Assembly: GCF_030388665.1 (NCBI RefSeq)
Contig: NZ_CP128846.1
Coordinates: 4,104,501-4,168,500, forward strand
Direction of reading: 5' to 3'
DNA length: 64,000 nucleotides
Origin: Streptomyces flavofungini
GTDB taxonomy: Bacteria; Actinomycetota; Actinomycetes; Streptomycetales; Streptomycetaceae
The notes below the pieces were generated by a model. It made no database searches and had not been told where the DNA came from. It was given only the letters and a program-made list of their open reading frames with translations. Shown here in pieces: positions 27,207 through 35,661 of this stretch. How positions within the stretch are numbered: position 1 is the first letter of the stretch; each line of letters opens with the position of its first letter. The translations under genes were made by a program, and so were the position numbers.

Positions 27207-28620
27207 ATGCCCCTCCACCAGGGCCCCGATCGGCCCGACGACCGCCCCCTGTCGGTGAACCCGTTCTACGGCGAGGCGAACCCCGTCGGCGGCATGACCG
27301 AGGCCCCGCCCAAGCACCGGCTTCCCGACGGGCCGCTGCCGCCCATGTCCGCGTACCAGCTCGTCCACGACGAACTCATGCTGGACGGGAACTCCCGCCT
27401 CAACCTCGCCACCTTCGTCACCACGTGGATGGAGCCGCAGGCCGGGGTCCTGATGGCGGAGTGCCGGGACAAGAACATGATCGACAAGGACGAGTACCCG
27501 CGCACGGCGGAGCTGGAGCGGCGCTGTGTGGCGATGCTCGCCGACCTGTGGAACGCCGCGGACCCGGCGGCGGCCGTCGGCTGCTCCACCACCGGCTCCA
27601 GCGAGGCCTGCATGCTCGCCGGGATGGCCCTCAAGCGGCGGTGGATGCGGCGGAACGCCGACCGCTACCCCTCCCGCGAGGCCCGGCCCAACCTCGTGAT
27701 GGGCGTCAACGTGCAGGTCTGCTGGGAGAAGTTCTGCACCTTCTGGGAGGTCGAGGCGCGGCAGGTGCCCATGGAGGGCGACCGCTTCCACCTGTCCGCC
27801 GAGGCCGCCGCCGCGCTCTGCGACGAGAACACCATCGGCGTCGTCGCCGTCCTCGGCTCCACCTTCGACGGCTCCTACGAGCCCGTGGCCGAGGTGTGCG
27901 CCGCGCTCGACGCCCTCCAGGAGCGGACCGGGCTCGACGTCCCCGTCCACGTCGACGGGGCGTCCGGGGCGATGATCGCGCCCTTCCTCGACGAGGACCT
28001 CGTCTGGGACTTCCGGCTGCCCCGCGTCTCCTCCATCAACACCTCCGGGCACAAGTACGGGCTCGTCTACCCCGGCGTCGGGTGGGCGCTGTGGCGTACG
28101 GCCGCCGAGCTGCCCGAGGAGCTGGTCTTCCGCGTCAACTACCTCGGCGGTGACATGCCGACCTTCGCGCTGAACTTCTCCCGGCCCGGGGCGCAGGTCG
28201 TCGCGCAGTACTACACCTTCCTGCGGCTCGGGCGCGAGGGCTACCGGGCCGTCCAGCAGGCGTCCCGGGACGTGGCGCGGGGGCTTGCCGAGCGGGTGGA
28301 GGCGCTGGGGGACTTCCGGCTTCTCACGCGGGGGGGACGAGTTGCCCGTCTTCGCGTTCACCACGGAGGCGGGTGTCGACTCCTACGACGTGTTCGATGT
28401 CGCCCGGCGGTTGCGGGAGCGGGGGTGGCTGGTGCCCGCCTACACGTTCCCCGCGCACCGGGAGGATCTGGCCGTGCTGCGGGTCGTCTGCCGCAACGGG
28501 TTCTCGTCCGACCTCGCGCAGCTCTTCGGGGAGGACCTGGAGCGGCTCCTCCCCGAACTGCGCCGCCAGCCCCGTCCGCTGACGCGGGACCGGGGGGTCG
28601 CTACGGGGTTTCATCACTAG
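27207..28620 (+). pseudogene. gad: Glutamate decarboxylase, broken by a one-base frameshift
   Basis: The start ATG at 27207 (MPLHQGPDRPDD) has GGAAGGA upstream. The first 376 codons are an intact PLP-dependent group II decarboxylase: VTTWMEPQA, GCSTTGSSEACML, HVDGASGAMIAPF and the PLP-lysine segment SSINTSGHKYGLVYPGVGW. At the run of seven G (28330-28336) the frame is lost and reading would continue into nonsense. The correct continuation, DELPVFAFTTEAGVDSYDVFDVARRLRERGW, is in the next frame and runs to the stop at 28620. Removing one G restores a product of about 470 residues, the normal size. GadB makes GABA from glutamate and consumes a proton. It may be a real mutation or a sequencing error. 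It is divergent from tipA. Confidence 0.85.
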
Positions 28621-28690
28621 GGCGGTGGGGCCCCGGGCGGGTGGGACAGCCCCCGCCGAACCGACGCTTCGCGCCTCTTCCTCACACGCC

Positions 28691-28770
28691 GGACGGGCCG
28701 GAACCTCGCCGGGCGGGCTGGAATCTCGCCGGACGGGCCGGAACCTCGCCGGACGGGCCGGAACCTTGCC
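28691..28770. repeat. Four-copy 20-bp tandem repeat downstream of gad
   Basis: Four contiguous 20-bp units (28691, 28711, 28731, 28751) follow GGACGGGCCGGAACCTCGCC with zero to four differences. The word CGCCGGACGGGC is shared with the larger repeat at 52921-53107. The rest of the 261-bp gap between gad and the ABC permease gene is GC-rich, with no gene seen. Confidence 0.75.
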
Positions 28771-28881
28771 GCACCGGCGACATGCGCAGCCCCTGCGGCG
28801 GCTGAGGAGCGGGGTCCGGGGCGGAGCCCCGGTTTCGGGAAGGGGCGGGGGCCCCGCAGGGTCCCCGCCCCGCCCCCCGGC

Positions 28882-29802
28882 CTACTTGCTCAGCGCCCCG
28901 AACCTCCGCACCGCCAGCGGCAGGAACACGCCCACCAGGGCCAGGGGCCAGGCGACCGCCAGGAGTTCGGCGTGGTCGGCGGCCCAGGAGGTGCCGGTCA
29001 CACCGGGGTCGTTGCCGAAGAGGTCGCGGACGGCCGTGGCGGCCGCGGACATCGGGTTCCACTCGACCGCCGCACCGAGCCAGTCGGGCATGTTCTGCGG
29101 GACGGTGAAGGCGTTGGAGAGGAAGCCGACGGGCCAGACGAGGATCTGCACGGCCATGACGAGCTCGGGCTTGCCCGCGACCATGGCGAGGTAGATGCCG
29201 AGCCAGAGCATGGCGAACCGCAGGAGCATGAGGAGCCCGACGGCGCCGAGTACCCCGGCGAACGACCCGTGCCAGCGCCAGCCGATGGCGAGCCCGACGC
29301 CCATCATGACGATGAGGGAGGCGAAGGACTGGAGCATGTCGGCGAAGGAACGGCCCACCAGGACGGCCCCGTTGGTCATCGGCATGGACCGGAAGCGGTC
29401 GACGACGCCCTTGTTGAGGTCGGTGGTGACGGCGACCATCGTGGCGTCCAGTCCGAACACCATCGTCAGCGCGAACATGCCGGGCACCAGGAACTCGGCG
29501 TAGTCGCCCTGGATGCCCTTGCCGCCGCCGATCAGGTAGTTGAACATCAGCAGGAGCATCACCGGGAAGGCGAGTCCGACGACGACCTGCACGGGCTGGC
29601 GCGCCCAGTGGGCGAGTTCGCGCCGGGACATGGTCCAGGAGTCGGTGAGGGCCCAGCCGATCCGAGGGCCGCCCGACCCGGACACGGCCACCACGGTCGC
29701 CGTACCGCCGGTGCCGCCGCTCTTCGGACCGCCGGCCGTGCCGCCGACCTTCGTACCGCCAGTCGTACCGTCGGCCTTCGTACCGCCAGTCGTCGTACTC
29801 AC
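28882..29802 (-). CDS. ABC-2 type exporter permease (DrrB-like)
   Basis: 306 residues from the GTG at 29802, which overlaps the stop of the ATPase gene (GTGA). After an unusual Gly/Thr/Lys-rich leader of about 45 residues made of repeated Gly-Gly-Thr-Lys units, the sequence reads [40 protein letters not shown], the start of a daunorubicin-resistance-type permease. Six hydrophobic segments and the conserved [21 protein letters not shown] and [24 protein letters not shown] follow. With the ATPase it should export hydrophobic drugs or lipids. The leader is encoded by short direct repeats near 29735-29790 and may vary in length. Confidence 0.88.
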   Translation of the reverse strand: MSTTTGGTKADGTTGGTKVGGTAGGPKSGGTGGTATVVAVSGSGGPRIGWALTDSWTMSRRELAHWARQPVQVVVGLAFPVMLLLMFNYLIGGGKGIQGDYAEFLVPGMFALTMVFGLDATMVAVTTDLNKGVVDRFRSMPMTNGAVLVGRSFADMLQSFASLIVMMGVGLAIGWRWHGSFAGVLGAVGLLMLLRFAMLWLGIYLAMVAGKPELVMAVQILVWPVGFLSNAFTVPQNMPDWLGAAVEWNPMSAAATAVRDLFGNDPGVTGTSWAADHAELLAVAWPLALVGVFLPLAVRRFGALSK

Positions 29803-30761
29803 ACGGCCTCCTTCATGCGTTCCTGGTCCTCCGTGCGCCCCGTCAGGCGCAGGAACACCTCGTCCAGGGTCGGCCTGCGCACCGCGATATCCTCCGCCTC
29901 GATGCCCTCCTCCTGGAGCGCCCGTACGACCCGGGTCAGCGCCTCCATGCGGTCGGCGACGGGCGCGCTGGCCAGGCGCCGGTCGGCGTCGACCGTCACG
30001 TCGTCCGCCGTGCCGGGCAGCAGCCGTGCCGCGCGCACCAGCTCGGCCCCGTCGCGCACGACGACGTCGATGCGGTCGCCGCCGAGCCGGGCCTTCAGGT
30101 CGTCGGCGGTGCCCTCCGCGATGACCCTGCCGTGGTCGATCAGGGAGATGCGGTCGGCCAGCTGGTCGGCCTCCTCCAGGTACTGCGTGGTCAGGAGCAC
30201 CGTCGTGCCCGCGCCGACCAGGGAGCGCACCGCGTCCCACACCTCGGCGCGGCCGCGCGGGTCGAGGCCCGTCGTCGGCTCGTCCAGGAAGAGCACCTCC
30301 GGTTCCGTGATCAGTGACGCGGCGAGGTCCAGGCGGCGCCGCATGCCGCCGCTGTACTGCTTGACCGCCTTGCGTCCGGTGTCCGCGAGGCCGAAGCGGT
30401 CCAGGAGCTCGTCGGCCCGCACCCGGGCGCGGCGTGCGCCCAGGTGGTAGAGGCGGCCGAACATCTCCAGGTTCTGGTGGCCGCTCAGCTCCTCGTCGAC
30501 GGCGGCGTGCTGGCCGAGCAGGCCGATGCGGCGGCGCACCTCGCCCGCCTGCCGCCCCGCGTCGTACCCGGCGATCCGCACGCGCCCCTCGTCCGCCCGG
30601 AGCAGCGTGGCCATGATCCGCACTGCCGTGGTCTTGCCCGCGCCGTTCGGCCCGAGCACGCCGTGCACCGTGCCGCGCGCGGCCACCAGGTCGAGCCCGT
30701 CCAGGGCCCGCTTCTCTCCGTACCGTTTCCGTGCGCCCTCGACGACGATCGCGTCCGTCAT
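29799..30761 (-). CDS. ABC exporter ATPase (DrrA-like)
   Basis: 320 residues from the ATG at 30761 ([15 protein letters not shown]), with GGAGGGAG upstream. Walker [10 protein letters not shown], the signature [12 protein letters not shown] and Walker [14 protein letters not shown] are intact. The C-terminal 90 residues end in [16 protein letters not shown], the usual ending of daunorubicin-resistance-type ATPases. It pairs with the permease at 28882-29802 by a 4-base overlap. Upstream lie two TCAA-NN-TTGA operator-like sites and then a PadR regulator gene on the same strand. The context indicates an inducible drug-type efflux system, with substrate unknown. Confidence 0.92.
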   Translation of the reverse strand: MTDAIVVEGARKRYGEKRALDGLDLVAARGTVHGVLGPNGAGKTTAVRIMATLLRADEGRVRIAGYDAGRQAGEVRRRIGLLGQHAAVDEELSGHQNLEMFGRLYHLGARRARVRADELLDRFGLADTGRKAVKQYSGGMRRRLDLAASLITEPEVLFLDEPTTGLDPRGRAEVWDAVRSLVGAGTTVLLTTQYLEEADQLADRISLIDHGRVIAEGTADDLKARLGGDRIDVVVRDGAELVRAARLLPGTADDVTVDADRRLASAPVADRMEALTRVVRALQEEGIEAEDIAVRRPTLDEVFLRLTGRTEDQERMKEAV

Positions 30762-30800
30762 CCGACTCCCTCCGGGGTTCACCGCTGCCCAGCCCACGCA

Positions 30801-30820
30801 AGTAGTCAATCTTGACTACT
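30801..30820. promoter_or_regulatory. Operator-like inverted repeat upstream of the ABC exporter operon
   Basis: AGTAGTCAA-TC-TTGACTACT is a perfect 9-bp inverted repeat with a 2-bp centre, 40 bases upstream of the ATPase start. Its core TCAA-NN-TTGA recurs at 30858 and 31586, which suggests one regulator, most simply the neighbouring PadR protein. Confidence 0.7.
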
Positions 30821-30857
30821 TTACGAGCCTCGAAGGTAGTGCCCGCATCCCGATTCG

Positions 30858-30867
30858 TCAAACTTGA
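30858..30867. promoter_or_regulatory. Second operator-like site (TCAA-AC-TTGA)
   Basis: TCAAACTTGA has the same core and 2-bp spacing as the site at 30806-30815, and its start is 52 bp from the start of that core. It sits between the PadR stop and the ATPase start. Confidence 0.5.
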
Positions 30868-30914
30868 TTAGCTGGAAAAATCAGAGATTCTTTTCGCGTC
30901 CCGCGTCGTCCTGC

Positions 30915-31559
30915 TCAGGCGTCGTCGCCCGCGTGCCGCTCCCCCGTCGCCCACGGGTTCTCCTCGCCGTCCGCGAGGACCCCGACGAACGGTTCACCCT
31001 CACCGGCGAAGGTGTACGCACCGCCCTCGATGCGCTCGATCAGGCCCTGCGTCCAGATCTCGCCGCCCTCGGCCTGGTGCAGCCAGAGGTTCATGATCTC
31101 GCCGATGTGGCCGAGCTGTTCGGGCCCGTCCTCGGGGGTGTAGTACTCGGTGACGGACGCGCGCCAGTCGGCGAGACCGCTGATCCGCCGCTTGAGCAGC
31201 TCGATCACCTCGGCGCGCGGCAGGTCGACCATGAGGCCCACCGCGGCCGAGAGCATGTCGGGCTTCTGGTTGTACGTCGAGACCAACGCCTCACGGAGCA
31301 GGTCGAGGAACTCCTCGGTGCCCTTCTCCGTGATCTCGTACTCGGTGCGCGGCGGGCCCCCGGCCGTGGACGGCGCGGTCTCGTGCTCGTACAGCAGGCC
31401 CTGCTTCGCCATCTGCTTCAAGGCGTGGTAGATCGAGCCCGGCTTGGCGTTGGACCACTCGTGGGCGCCCCAGTACTCCAAGTCGTTGCGGACCTGGTAG
31501 CCGTGGGCCCGCCCGTGCTGGCGGACGGCCCCCAGGACCAGCAGCCGGATCGCCGACAT
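30915..31559 (-). CDS. PadR-family transcriptional regulator
   Basis: 214 residues. The N-terminal winged helix reads MSAIRLLVLGAVRQHGRAHGYQVRNDLEYWGAHEWSNAKPGSIYHALKQMAKQGLL, the characteristic PadR domain with the conserved GSIYHALK. YEITEKGTEEFLDLL follows, and then a longer C-terminal Vir_act_alpha-like helical region for dimerization. ATG at 31559. It lies upstream of the ABC exporter pair on the same strand. Matching operator-like sites lie ahead of this gene (31586) and ahead of the exporter (30801, 30858), so it probably represses both itself and the exporter and is released by an exporter substrate (inference). Confidence 0.9.
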   Translation of the reverse strand: MSAIRLLVLGAVRQHGRAHGYQVRNDLEYWGAHEWSNAKPGSIYHALKQMAKQGLLYEHETAPSTAGGPPRTEYEITEKGTEEFLDLLREALVSTYNQKPDMLSAAVGLMVDLPRAEVIELLKRRISGLADWRASVTEYYTPEDGPEQLGHIGEIMNLWLHQAEGGEIWTQGLIERIEGGAYTFAGEGEPFVGVLADGEENPWATGERHAGDDA

Positions 31560-31585
31560 TCACCACACCTCTCCGAGACGGCCGA

Positions 31586-31595
31586 TCAACTTTGA
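31586..31595. promoter_or_regulatory. Operator-like site upstream of padR (TCAA-CT-TTGA)
   Basis: TCAACTTTGA matches the TCAA-NN-TTGA core of the two sites upstream of the exporter. It is 27 bases from the PadR start and overlaps the stop codon of the DinB-like gene. Confidence 0.55.
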
Positions 31596-32137
31596 CCAGC
31601 GTATCCCTGGTCCATCGCGACCAGTTCGAAGGCCGTCCTGCCGTCCAGGGACTCCCTGATGATGTCGGCGTGCCCGGCGTGCCGGCCGATCTCCTCGACC
31701 AGGTGCAGCATCAGCCAGCGCATCGACACGGCGCCGTCGTCCGGGAACCAGGGCTGGTCCGGCAGCGGGAAGGTGTCGTCCAGGCTCGGCACCGCGCGGA
31801 TGAACGCCTCCGTCTCCGCGGCCACCCCGTCCCAGAACGCCAGCACGTCGGCGAGCTTCTCGCCCTCGACGAGGCGGAAGCTGTCGCCCCAGGTCTCCTC
31901 GGTGCGCTGGCGCTCGTTGGGCTTCTGCTGAGCCAGGCGCAGCCAGTTCAGCTCGGTCTCCGCGACATGCTTGACCAGGCCTCCGAGGCTCAGCTCGCTG
32001 GCGCTCGGCCTGCTGGACGCCTGCTCGTCGCTGAGGCCGAGCACCGAGCGCCGGATGCCGCCGCGCTGGGCCTCGACGAAGGCGATGAGTGCGCCGCGCT
32101 CGTCGCCGGGAGCTTCCGCGTTGACGTGGGTGACCAT
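31586..32137 (-). CDS. DinB-like (DUF664) protein
   Basis: 183 residues from the ATG at 32137 (MVTHVNAEAPGDERGALIAFVEAQRGG). A longer frame to 32203 is less likely because a ribosome site (GAGAGGCGG) precedes the inner ATG. The conserved features are LSLGGLVKHVAETELNWL early, SMRWLMLHLVEEIGRHAGHADIIRESLDG late, and the His residues that bind metal in the DinB four-helix fold (His near 60, 142 and 146). Many DinB-like proteins are thiol-dependent S-transferases using mycothiol or bacillithiol. That is possible here but not shown. A perfect inverted repeat lies upstream at 32196-32232. Confidence 0.85.
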   Translation of the reverse strand: MVTHVNAEAPGDERGALIAFVEAQRGGIRRSVLGLSDEQASSRPSASELSLGGLVKHVAETELNWLRLAQQKPNERQRTEETWGDSFRLVEGEKLADVLAFWDGVAAETEAFIRAVPSLDDTFPLPDQPWFPDDGAVSMRWLMLHLVEEIGRHAGHADIIRESLDGRTAFELVAMDQGYAGQS

Positions 32138-32195
32138 GGTGTCCGCCTCTCTTCGCCCTGCCGGGCCGTCGGCCTGTCCGACACCACAAAAGCTA

Positions 32196-32232
32196 CGGGC
32201 CATTGCGGACAGGTACTGTCCGCAATGGCCCG
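32196..32232. terminator. Perfect 17-bp inverted repeat after the aldehyde dehydrogenase gene
   Basis: The arms CGGGCCATTGCGGACAG (32196-32212) and its exact complement (32216-32232) have only 3 bases between them. Read on the minus strand, the repeat is followed by TAGCTTTTG, so a rho-independent terminator for the aldehyde dehydrogenase gene is likely. The core TTGCGGACA...TGTCCGCAA also looks like a regulator site for the DinB-like gene. Confidence 0.6.
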
Positions 32233-32282
32233 GGAATCGAAGAGAATTTTCGGCGGGCCGCCGTCCGACGGCCGCGCCCCGG

Positions 32283-33740
32283 TCAGAACGGGAAGCGCGA
32301 GCGCCCGTACTGCACCGAGATCCACTTGTGCGTCGTGAACGCCTCGATCGTCGCGTCGCCGTTGAGGCGGCCGACGCCCGAGTGCTTCTCGCCGCCGAAG
32401 GGCACGATCGGCTCGTCGTGGACCGTGCCGTCGTTGATGTGGATCATGCCGCTGTGGATGCGGTGGGCGAGGCGGACGCCGCGCTCGGTGTCGGCGGTGT
32501 GGACGGCGCCGCTGAGGCCGTACGGCGTGTCGTTGGCGATGCGGACGGCCTCGTCCTCGCCGTCGAAGGGCAGGATCAGGGCGACCGGGCCGAAGATCTC
32601 CTGGCGCAGCACGGGGGCGTCCTCGGGCAGGTCGGTGAGGACGGAGGGCGCGACCAGGTTGCCCTCGGTGCGGCCGTGCAGGAGGGCCGTGGCGCCCGCC
32701 TGGACGGTCTGTGCGACCAGCGACGAAACCCCGTCCGCCTGCGAGGAGTTGATGAGCGGGCCGATGTGGGTCTCCGGGGACGCCGGGTCGCCGACCTTCA
32801 GGGACTTGACCTTGGCGACGAACTTCTCGGTGAACTCGGCCTCCACGGAGCGGTCCACGAGGATGCGGTTCGCGGCCATGCAGACCTGGCCCTGGTGGAC
32901 GAAGCGGCTGAACACGGCGGCGTCCACGGCGTAGTCCACGTCCGCGTCGTCCAGGACGATCAGGGCGCTGTTGCCGCCGAGTTCGAGGACGCAGCGCTTG
33001 AAGGTCTGGGCGCAGACGGTGGCGACGTGGCGGCCGACGGCGTCGGAGCCGGTGAAGGAGATGGCGCCGGGGACCGGGTGGTCGATGAGCGCGTCGCCGA
33101 TCTCGGCGATGTCCGTGATGACGACGTTCAGGACGCCCGGGGGCAGACCGGCGTCCTCGAAGATCTTCGCGAGCAGGCTGCCGCCGAGCACCGGCGCGTT
33201 CTGGTGCGGCTTCAGGACGACGGCGTTGCCGAGCGCGATGGCCGGGGCGACCGACTTGATCGAGAGCAGGAAGGGGAAGTTGAAGGGGCTGATGACGCCG
33301 ACGACGCCCACCGGGACGCGGTAGAGGCGGTTCTCCTTGGTGTCGTCCGGCGAGGGGAGTATGCGGCCCTGCGGGGTGAGCGCGAGATGTATCGCCTCGC
33401 GCAGGAACTCCTTGGCCAGATGCAGTTCGAAGCCGGCCTTGACGAGGGTGCCGCCGAGTTCGGCGACGATCGCTTCGGTGATCTCCGCCTCGCGGTCCTC
33501 GATGATGCGCAGCACGCGCTCGAAGACGGCACGCCGGGTGTAGGGATTGGTGGCGCCCCACGCCTCCTGGGCGCGCTGCGCCGCCCGGTAGGCCTGGTCC
33601 ACCTCCTCCGCCGTGGCGACGGTGATCGACGCCAGCTTCTCCCCGTTGTACGGATTGAAGTCGATGATGTCCCAGGAACCGGAGCCGGCCTTCCACTCAC
33701 CGTCGATGTACTGGTGAGCCAGATCGGTGAAGAAGGACAT
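32283..33740 (-). CDS. NAD(P)-dependent aldehyde dehydrogenase (benzaldehyde/vanillin type)
   Basis: 485 residues from the ATG at 33740 (MSFFTDLAHQYIDGEWKAGSGSW), with AAGGGG upstream. The catalytic Cys287 (HQGQVCMAANRI), the general base Glu253 (LELGGNSALIV), the cofactor-site ISPFNFPF and SFTGSDAVG, and the late EIFGPVALILPF are all intact. The composition of the active-site segments is closest to benzaldehyde- or vanillin-type dehydrogenases, but substrate cannot be fixed by eye. It is preceded on the same strand, 60 bp upstream, by the XRE regulator. The gap contains short inverted words around ACCTGA/TCAGGT. Confidence 0.93.
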   Translation of the reverse strand: MSFFTDLAHQYIDGEWKAGSGSWDIIDFNPYNGEKLASITVATAEEVDQAYRAAQRAQEAWGATNPYTRRAVFERVLRIIEDREAEITEAIVAELGGTLVKAGFELHLAKEFLREAIHLALTPQGRILPSPDDTKENRLYRVPVGVVGVISPFNFPFLLSIKSVAPAIALGNAVVLKPHQNAPVLGGSLLAKIFEDAGLPPGVLNVVITDIAEIGDALIDHPVPGAISFTGSDAVGRHVATVCAQTFKRCVLELGGNSALIVLDDADVDYAVDAAVFSRFVHQGQVCMAANRILVDRSVEAEFTEKFVAKVKSLKVGDPASPETHIGPLINSSQADGVSSLVAQTVQAGATALLHGRTEGNLVAPSVLTDLPEDAPVLRQEIFGPVALILPFDGEDEAVRIANDTPYGLSGAVHTADTERGVRLAHRIHSGMIHINDGTVHDEPIVPFGGEKHSGVGRLNGDATIEAFTTHKWISVQYGRSRFPF

Positions 33741-33800
33741 GACGCGAGACCCCTTGCCGCAGAGAGCAGACACCTGATTTCACGTCATCCTACTGACGAT

Positions 33801-34724
33801 TCAGGTCAGTTGGAGTAGACCACGGAGAAGGTCACGACTGTCGGCCGGATTCGGACAGTCCTCCCGCAGCTCGGCCATCACCCGTTCGTACTGGGCGACT
33901 TCTTCGCGCTTGTCCAGATAAAGGGCGCCGGTGAGCTGCTCCAGATACACCACGTCCGACAGGTCGGACTCGGGGAAACTGAGCATCGTGAACGCCCCGG
34001 ACTCGCCCGCGTGCCCACCGAACGTGAACGGCATGACCTGCAACGTCACGTTCGGGCGCTCGGAGATGTCGATCAGGTGCTGGATCTGACCGCGCATCAC
34101 TTCCCGGTCGCCGTACGGCCGTCGCAGCGCGGCCTCGTCGAGGATGCACTGGAAGCGCGGCGCGCGCTCGGAGACGAGCAGCTTCTGGCGCTCCAGGCGC
34201 AGGGCCACCCGCCGGTCGACGTCCGCCTGGTTGATCCGGCCGCCGCGCCCGGAGCGACCGGACCGGCCGCCTCCACCCGCCTTGCCTGCGGCGGCGGCCT
34301 TCATGCCGCGCTCGACGACCGCGTGGGCGTACGCCTCGGTCTGCAACAGGCCGTTGATGAACTGGACTTCGTAGACACGGATGAGGGAGGCGGCGCCCTC
34401 CAGGCCGATGTATGTCTGGAACCAGCCGGGCAGGACGTCGGAGTAACTGTGCCACCAGCCCGTCAGGTTGGCCTCCTTGGCGAGTGACAGGAGCGCGTTG
34501 CGCTCGGCCTCGTCCATGACGCCATAGAGCGTGAGGAGGTCCTCGACGTCCCTCGACTTGAAGCTCACCCGTCCCAACTCCATGCGGCTGATCTTCGATT
34601 CGGAAGCGCGGATCGAGTAGCCCGCCGCCTCACGGGTGATGCCCCGCGACTCCCTCAGGCGCCTCAGCTGCGAGCCCAGCAGGATGCGCCGTACCACCGA
34701 GCCGCTCGACTCCCCAGCGGTCAC
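33801..34724 (-). CDS. XRE helix-turn-helix regulator with DUF5753 domain (WhiJ-like)
   Basis: 307 residues from a GTG at 34724, with GGGGAGGA upstream. The N-terminal helix-turn-helix is LLGSQLRRLRESRGITREAAGYSIRASESKISRMELG. The DUF5753 region follows (YIGLEGAASLIRVYEVQFINGLLQTEAYAHAV, then RFQCILDEAALRRP, then LQVMPFTFGGHAGESGAFTMLSFPE). Streptomyces carry dozens of such regulators, usually next to a DUF397 protein and an ATP-binding protein, exactly as here. WhiJ and the AbaA cluster of S. coelicolor are studied examples that affect development. A short Gly/Ser/Arg insertion (GGGGRSGRSGRGGR) lies mid-protein. It is divergent from the ATP-binding gene. Confidence 0.92.
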   Translation of the reverse strand: MTAGESSGSVVRRILLGSQLRRLRESRGITREAAGYSIRASESKISRMELGRVSFKSRDVEDLLTLYGVMDEAERNALLSLAKEANLTGWWHSYSDVLPGWFQTYIGLEGAASLIRVYEVQFINGLLQTEAYAHAVVERGMKAAAAGKAGGGGRSGRSGRGGRINQADVDRRVALRLERQKLLVSERAPRFQCILDEAALRRPYGDREVMRGQIQHLIDISERPNVTLQVMPFTFGGHAGESGAFTMLSFPESDLSDVVYLEQLTGALYLDKREEVAQYERVMAELREDCPNPADSRDLLRGLLQLT

Positions 34725-35039
34725 TTCGCTCAGTCCTCCCCAAGGTGTGAGACCCGCAGTCTGCCATTAAACGCTTCAGGCCGTACTCGTTCGGTTACGG
34801 AAAGGGAAAGCCTCCGGAAGGTCTGCACAAGAAGTCGTAGGAAGAAATGGGCAAGAAGCGGCCTAGGAACGGTCAAGTCCGGCGCGTGCACGTGCATCTG
34901 CCCTTGCATCTGCTGTACGCATTCGGAACCATGGTCCGCGCGTCACCGCTGCGCCATCGCTGTGCCGCCCGGCTGTACCGACCGCGCCACCGCTTCATCG
35001 CTTTGTACCGCGAACCGCGAAAACCGGGGAGTGCCTCGC
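34725..35039. other. Divergent control region, 315 bp
   Basis: This gap separates the XRE regulator and the ATP-binding protein genes. It contains the regulator's ribosome site and the 31-bp shared element at 34880-34910. A short open frame starts at 34847, but its product has no recognisable feature and is not called. Confidence 0.6.
34880..34910 (+). promoter_or_regulatory. 31-bp shared upstream element, copy 1 (ATP-binding protein gene)
   Basis: This 31-base block has the central palindrome GTGCACGTGCAC (34886-34897) and ends in TTGCATC. It recurs on the opposite strand at 35977-36007 with one mismatch in 31. TTGCAT (34904-34909) sits where a -35 hexamer would be, with AACCAT 17 bp downstream. 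The element reads toward the ATP-binding gene, starting about 160 bp before its ATG. A regulator site abutting a promoter is the simplest reading, and the XRE protein is the obvious candidate. Confidence 0.75.
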
Positions 35040-35549
35040 ATGGGGACGAATGGATCGACCATGCTCGAGCCGTTACGGCAGGGCCTTCCTCCGCTCGACC
35101 CCTCCGCGGTCTCCAGTGCGGCCTCCTGCGCTCTTCCCGCCCGGTACGAAGCCGTGGGCAGCGCCCGGCAGTTCACCCGCAAGACCCTGGTGTCCTGGGA
35201 GCTGGAGGAGCGGTTCGACGACATCGCGCTGGTCGTCTCCGAACTCGTCACCAACGCCCTGCGGCACGCGCTGCCCGCGGACACCCCGCGCGCGGCGTGT
35301 CCCGTCGGCGCCGCCGAGGACGCGCCCGTGCGGCTGCACATGATGCGCTGGACCTCACGCCTGGTGTGCGCGGTACGGGACCCCAGCGACGACAGTCCGG
35401 TCGCGCGCGAGGAGGCGGAGGACGACTTCTCCGCGGAGTCGGGCCGCGGGCTCTTCCTGGTGGATTCCTTCAGCGACGGCTGGGGCTGGCACCCGCTCGC
35501 GGGCGCGCTGAACGGCAAGGTGGTGTGGGCGCTGTTCCAGCTGGCGTGA
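35040..35549 (+). CDS. ATP-binding protein of the RsbW-like (anti-sigma HATPase) family
   Basis: 169 residues from the ATG at 35040 (MGTNGSTMLEPLRQGLPPLD), with GGGGAG 8 bases upstream. A frame extension to 34962 runs through the promoter region. The GHKL ATPase motifs are visible: the N-box ELVTNALRHA (with the Mg-binding Asn) and the G-box GRGLFLVDSFSDGWGWHP. The lid region in between holds a Pro/Ala-rich loop. In Streptomyces these small ATPases are partners of XRE-DUF5753 regulators and DUF397 proteins. Their substrate is unknown, and anti-sigma kinase activity is a family guess. A terminator separates it from the convergent DUF397 gene. Confidence 0.88.
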   Translation: MGTNGSTMLEPLRQGLPPLDPSAVSSAASCALPARYEAVGSARQFTRKTLVSWELEERFDDIALVVSELVTNALRHALPADTPRAACPVGAAEDAPVRLHMMRWTSRLVCAVRDPSDDSPVAREEAEDDFSAESGRGLFLVDSFSDGWGWHPLAGALNGKVVWALFQLA

Positions 35550-35594
35550 CGCCAGGGGAACAGCCCACCCCCGTCTCCCGGAAATCCGTTTCGC

Positions 35595-35625
35595 GGTCCC
35601 TCGGGAAACCTCTCCCCGAGGGACC
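35595..35625. terminator. Bidirectional hairpin between the ATP-binding and DUF397 genes
   Basis: GGTCCCTCGGG (35595-35605) pairs perfectly with CCCGAGGGACC (35615-35625), an 11-bp stem with a 9-base loop. It lies midway between the two convergent stop codons. Confidence 0.75.
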
Positions 35626-35661
35626 CCGCAGCGGTCGGCCGCCGAGCAGGACCGGCGGGGG

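Noticed and set aside
28321..28340. Programmed frameshift in gad
   Set aside because: Glutamate decarboxylases are not known to need recoding, and there is no visible stimulatory structure or slippery heptamer of a known type beyond the G run.
28285..28620. Separate small gene at the 3' end of gad
   Set aside because: The product is the C-terminal part of glutamate decarboxylase in a shifted frame, best explained by one extra G upstream.
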